From NCBI GenBank assembly GCA_039545315.1, contig BCIM01000008.1:821286-885285 (forward strand): a DNA stretch of 64,000 bases, given 5' to 3'. The DNA is from Kondoa malvinella. Its lineage: Eukaryota > Basidiomycota > Agaricostilbomycetes > Agaricostilbales > Kondoaceae. The notes beneath the pieces are model-generated. The model was not told the origin of the DNA. It made no database searches and saw only the letters and a program-made list of their open reading frames with translations. Numbering within the stretch: position 1 is the first letter of the stretch; each line of letters starts with the position of its first letter. The position numbers and the translations under genes are program-made. This document shows positions 63,971-64,000 of this stretch, one piece after another.

Positions 63971-64000
63971 ATGTCTGGACAACAGGCCTGTGATCCTGTC
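63971..64000 (+). CDS. Start of a gene cut by the right edge
   Basis: An ATG at 63971 opens a frame reading MSGQQACDPV to the window edge. The preceding pyrimidine-rich leader and the ACATC immediately before the ATG resemble the other gene starts here. Only ten codons are visible, so the product cannot be named. Confidence 0.5.
   Translation, partial: MSGQQACDPV

Overview
This is nuclear DNA from an intron-dense filamentous or yeast-like fungus, most likely a basidiomycete. The reasons are: almost every gene is cut by GT-AG introns of about 45-60 nt with CTNAC/CTGAC-like branch sites; the gene content is fungal (pentafunctional AROM protein, Atg22, Cbc1, Hap5, She4/Rng3-type UCS protein, RTA1-like protein, AA9 copper monooxygenase, TRI12-like MFS pump); and there are no operons, prokaryotic mobile elements, CRISPR arrays or recognisable rRNA or tRNA genes. 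The species cannot be fixed from the window alone. For ten genes (296, 414, 143, 509, 798, 459, 878, 486, 227 and 407 aa) plus ARO1 (1648 aa) I derived every splice junction by hand and the summed exons are an exact multiple of three; other gene models are less complete.

Layout. 1-7.1 kb: three multi-exon genes I do not recognise (+, -, +), the first cut by the window edge. 7.2-12.7 kb: a possible small minus-strand gene, a membrane-anchored GH17 beta-1,3-glucanase split into 16 exons, and the nuclear cap-binding subunit CBC1. 12.9-18.1 kb: a WW-domain coiled-coil protein (-), an NTF2-like protein (+) and Atg22 (-). 18.7-25.2 kb: an ankyrin + DIL-domain protein (-), an SH3 protein (+) and an F-box/LRR-like protein (-). 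25.7-33.3 kb: a candidate N-myristoylated acidic, His/Ser-rich protein (+), methylthioadenosine phosphorylase (+), a UCS-domain myosin chaperone (-) and a NYN-domain protein (+). 33.5-38.6 kb: chaperonin subunit CCT2 (-), cyclin C (+) and an RTA1-like membrane protein (-). 39-45 kb: a family-2 glycosyltransferase with altered catalytic motifs (+), Rab escort protein (+) and Hap5 (-). 45.4-50.4 kb: an AA9 LPMO with a charged tail (-) and an MFS transporter (-). 51-63.4 kb: a peroxisomal hydroxyacid oxidase ending in SKL (+), O-acetylhomoserine sulfhydrylase MET17 (-) divergent from ARO1 (+), a PXA-domain protein (-) and an unrecognised gene (+). A new gene starts 30 bases before the right edge.

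The genes do not form one pathway. They are mostly housekeeping functions (mRNA cap binding, protein folding, prenylation, amino-acid synthesis, autophagic amino-acid efflux) mixed with cell-wall and secreted enzymes (GH17, GT2, AA9). MET17 and ARO1 share a 248-bp promoter containing a TGACTC core, which would suit joint amino-acid control.

The most unusual feature is at the gene-structure level. Several conserved motifs are assembled from micro-exons (7, 7, 11 and 19 nt in GH17; 10 nt in MET17; 17 nt in AA9; 3 and 22 nt in CCT2). There are two GC-AG introns, a recurrent GTTCGT donor class, and one Atg22 intron with no AG where the protein requires the acceptor. The GT2 enzyme carries E-A-E in place of the D-x-D motif.
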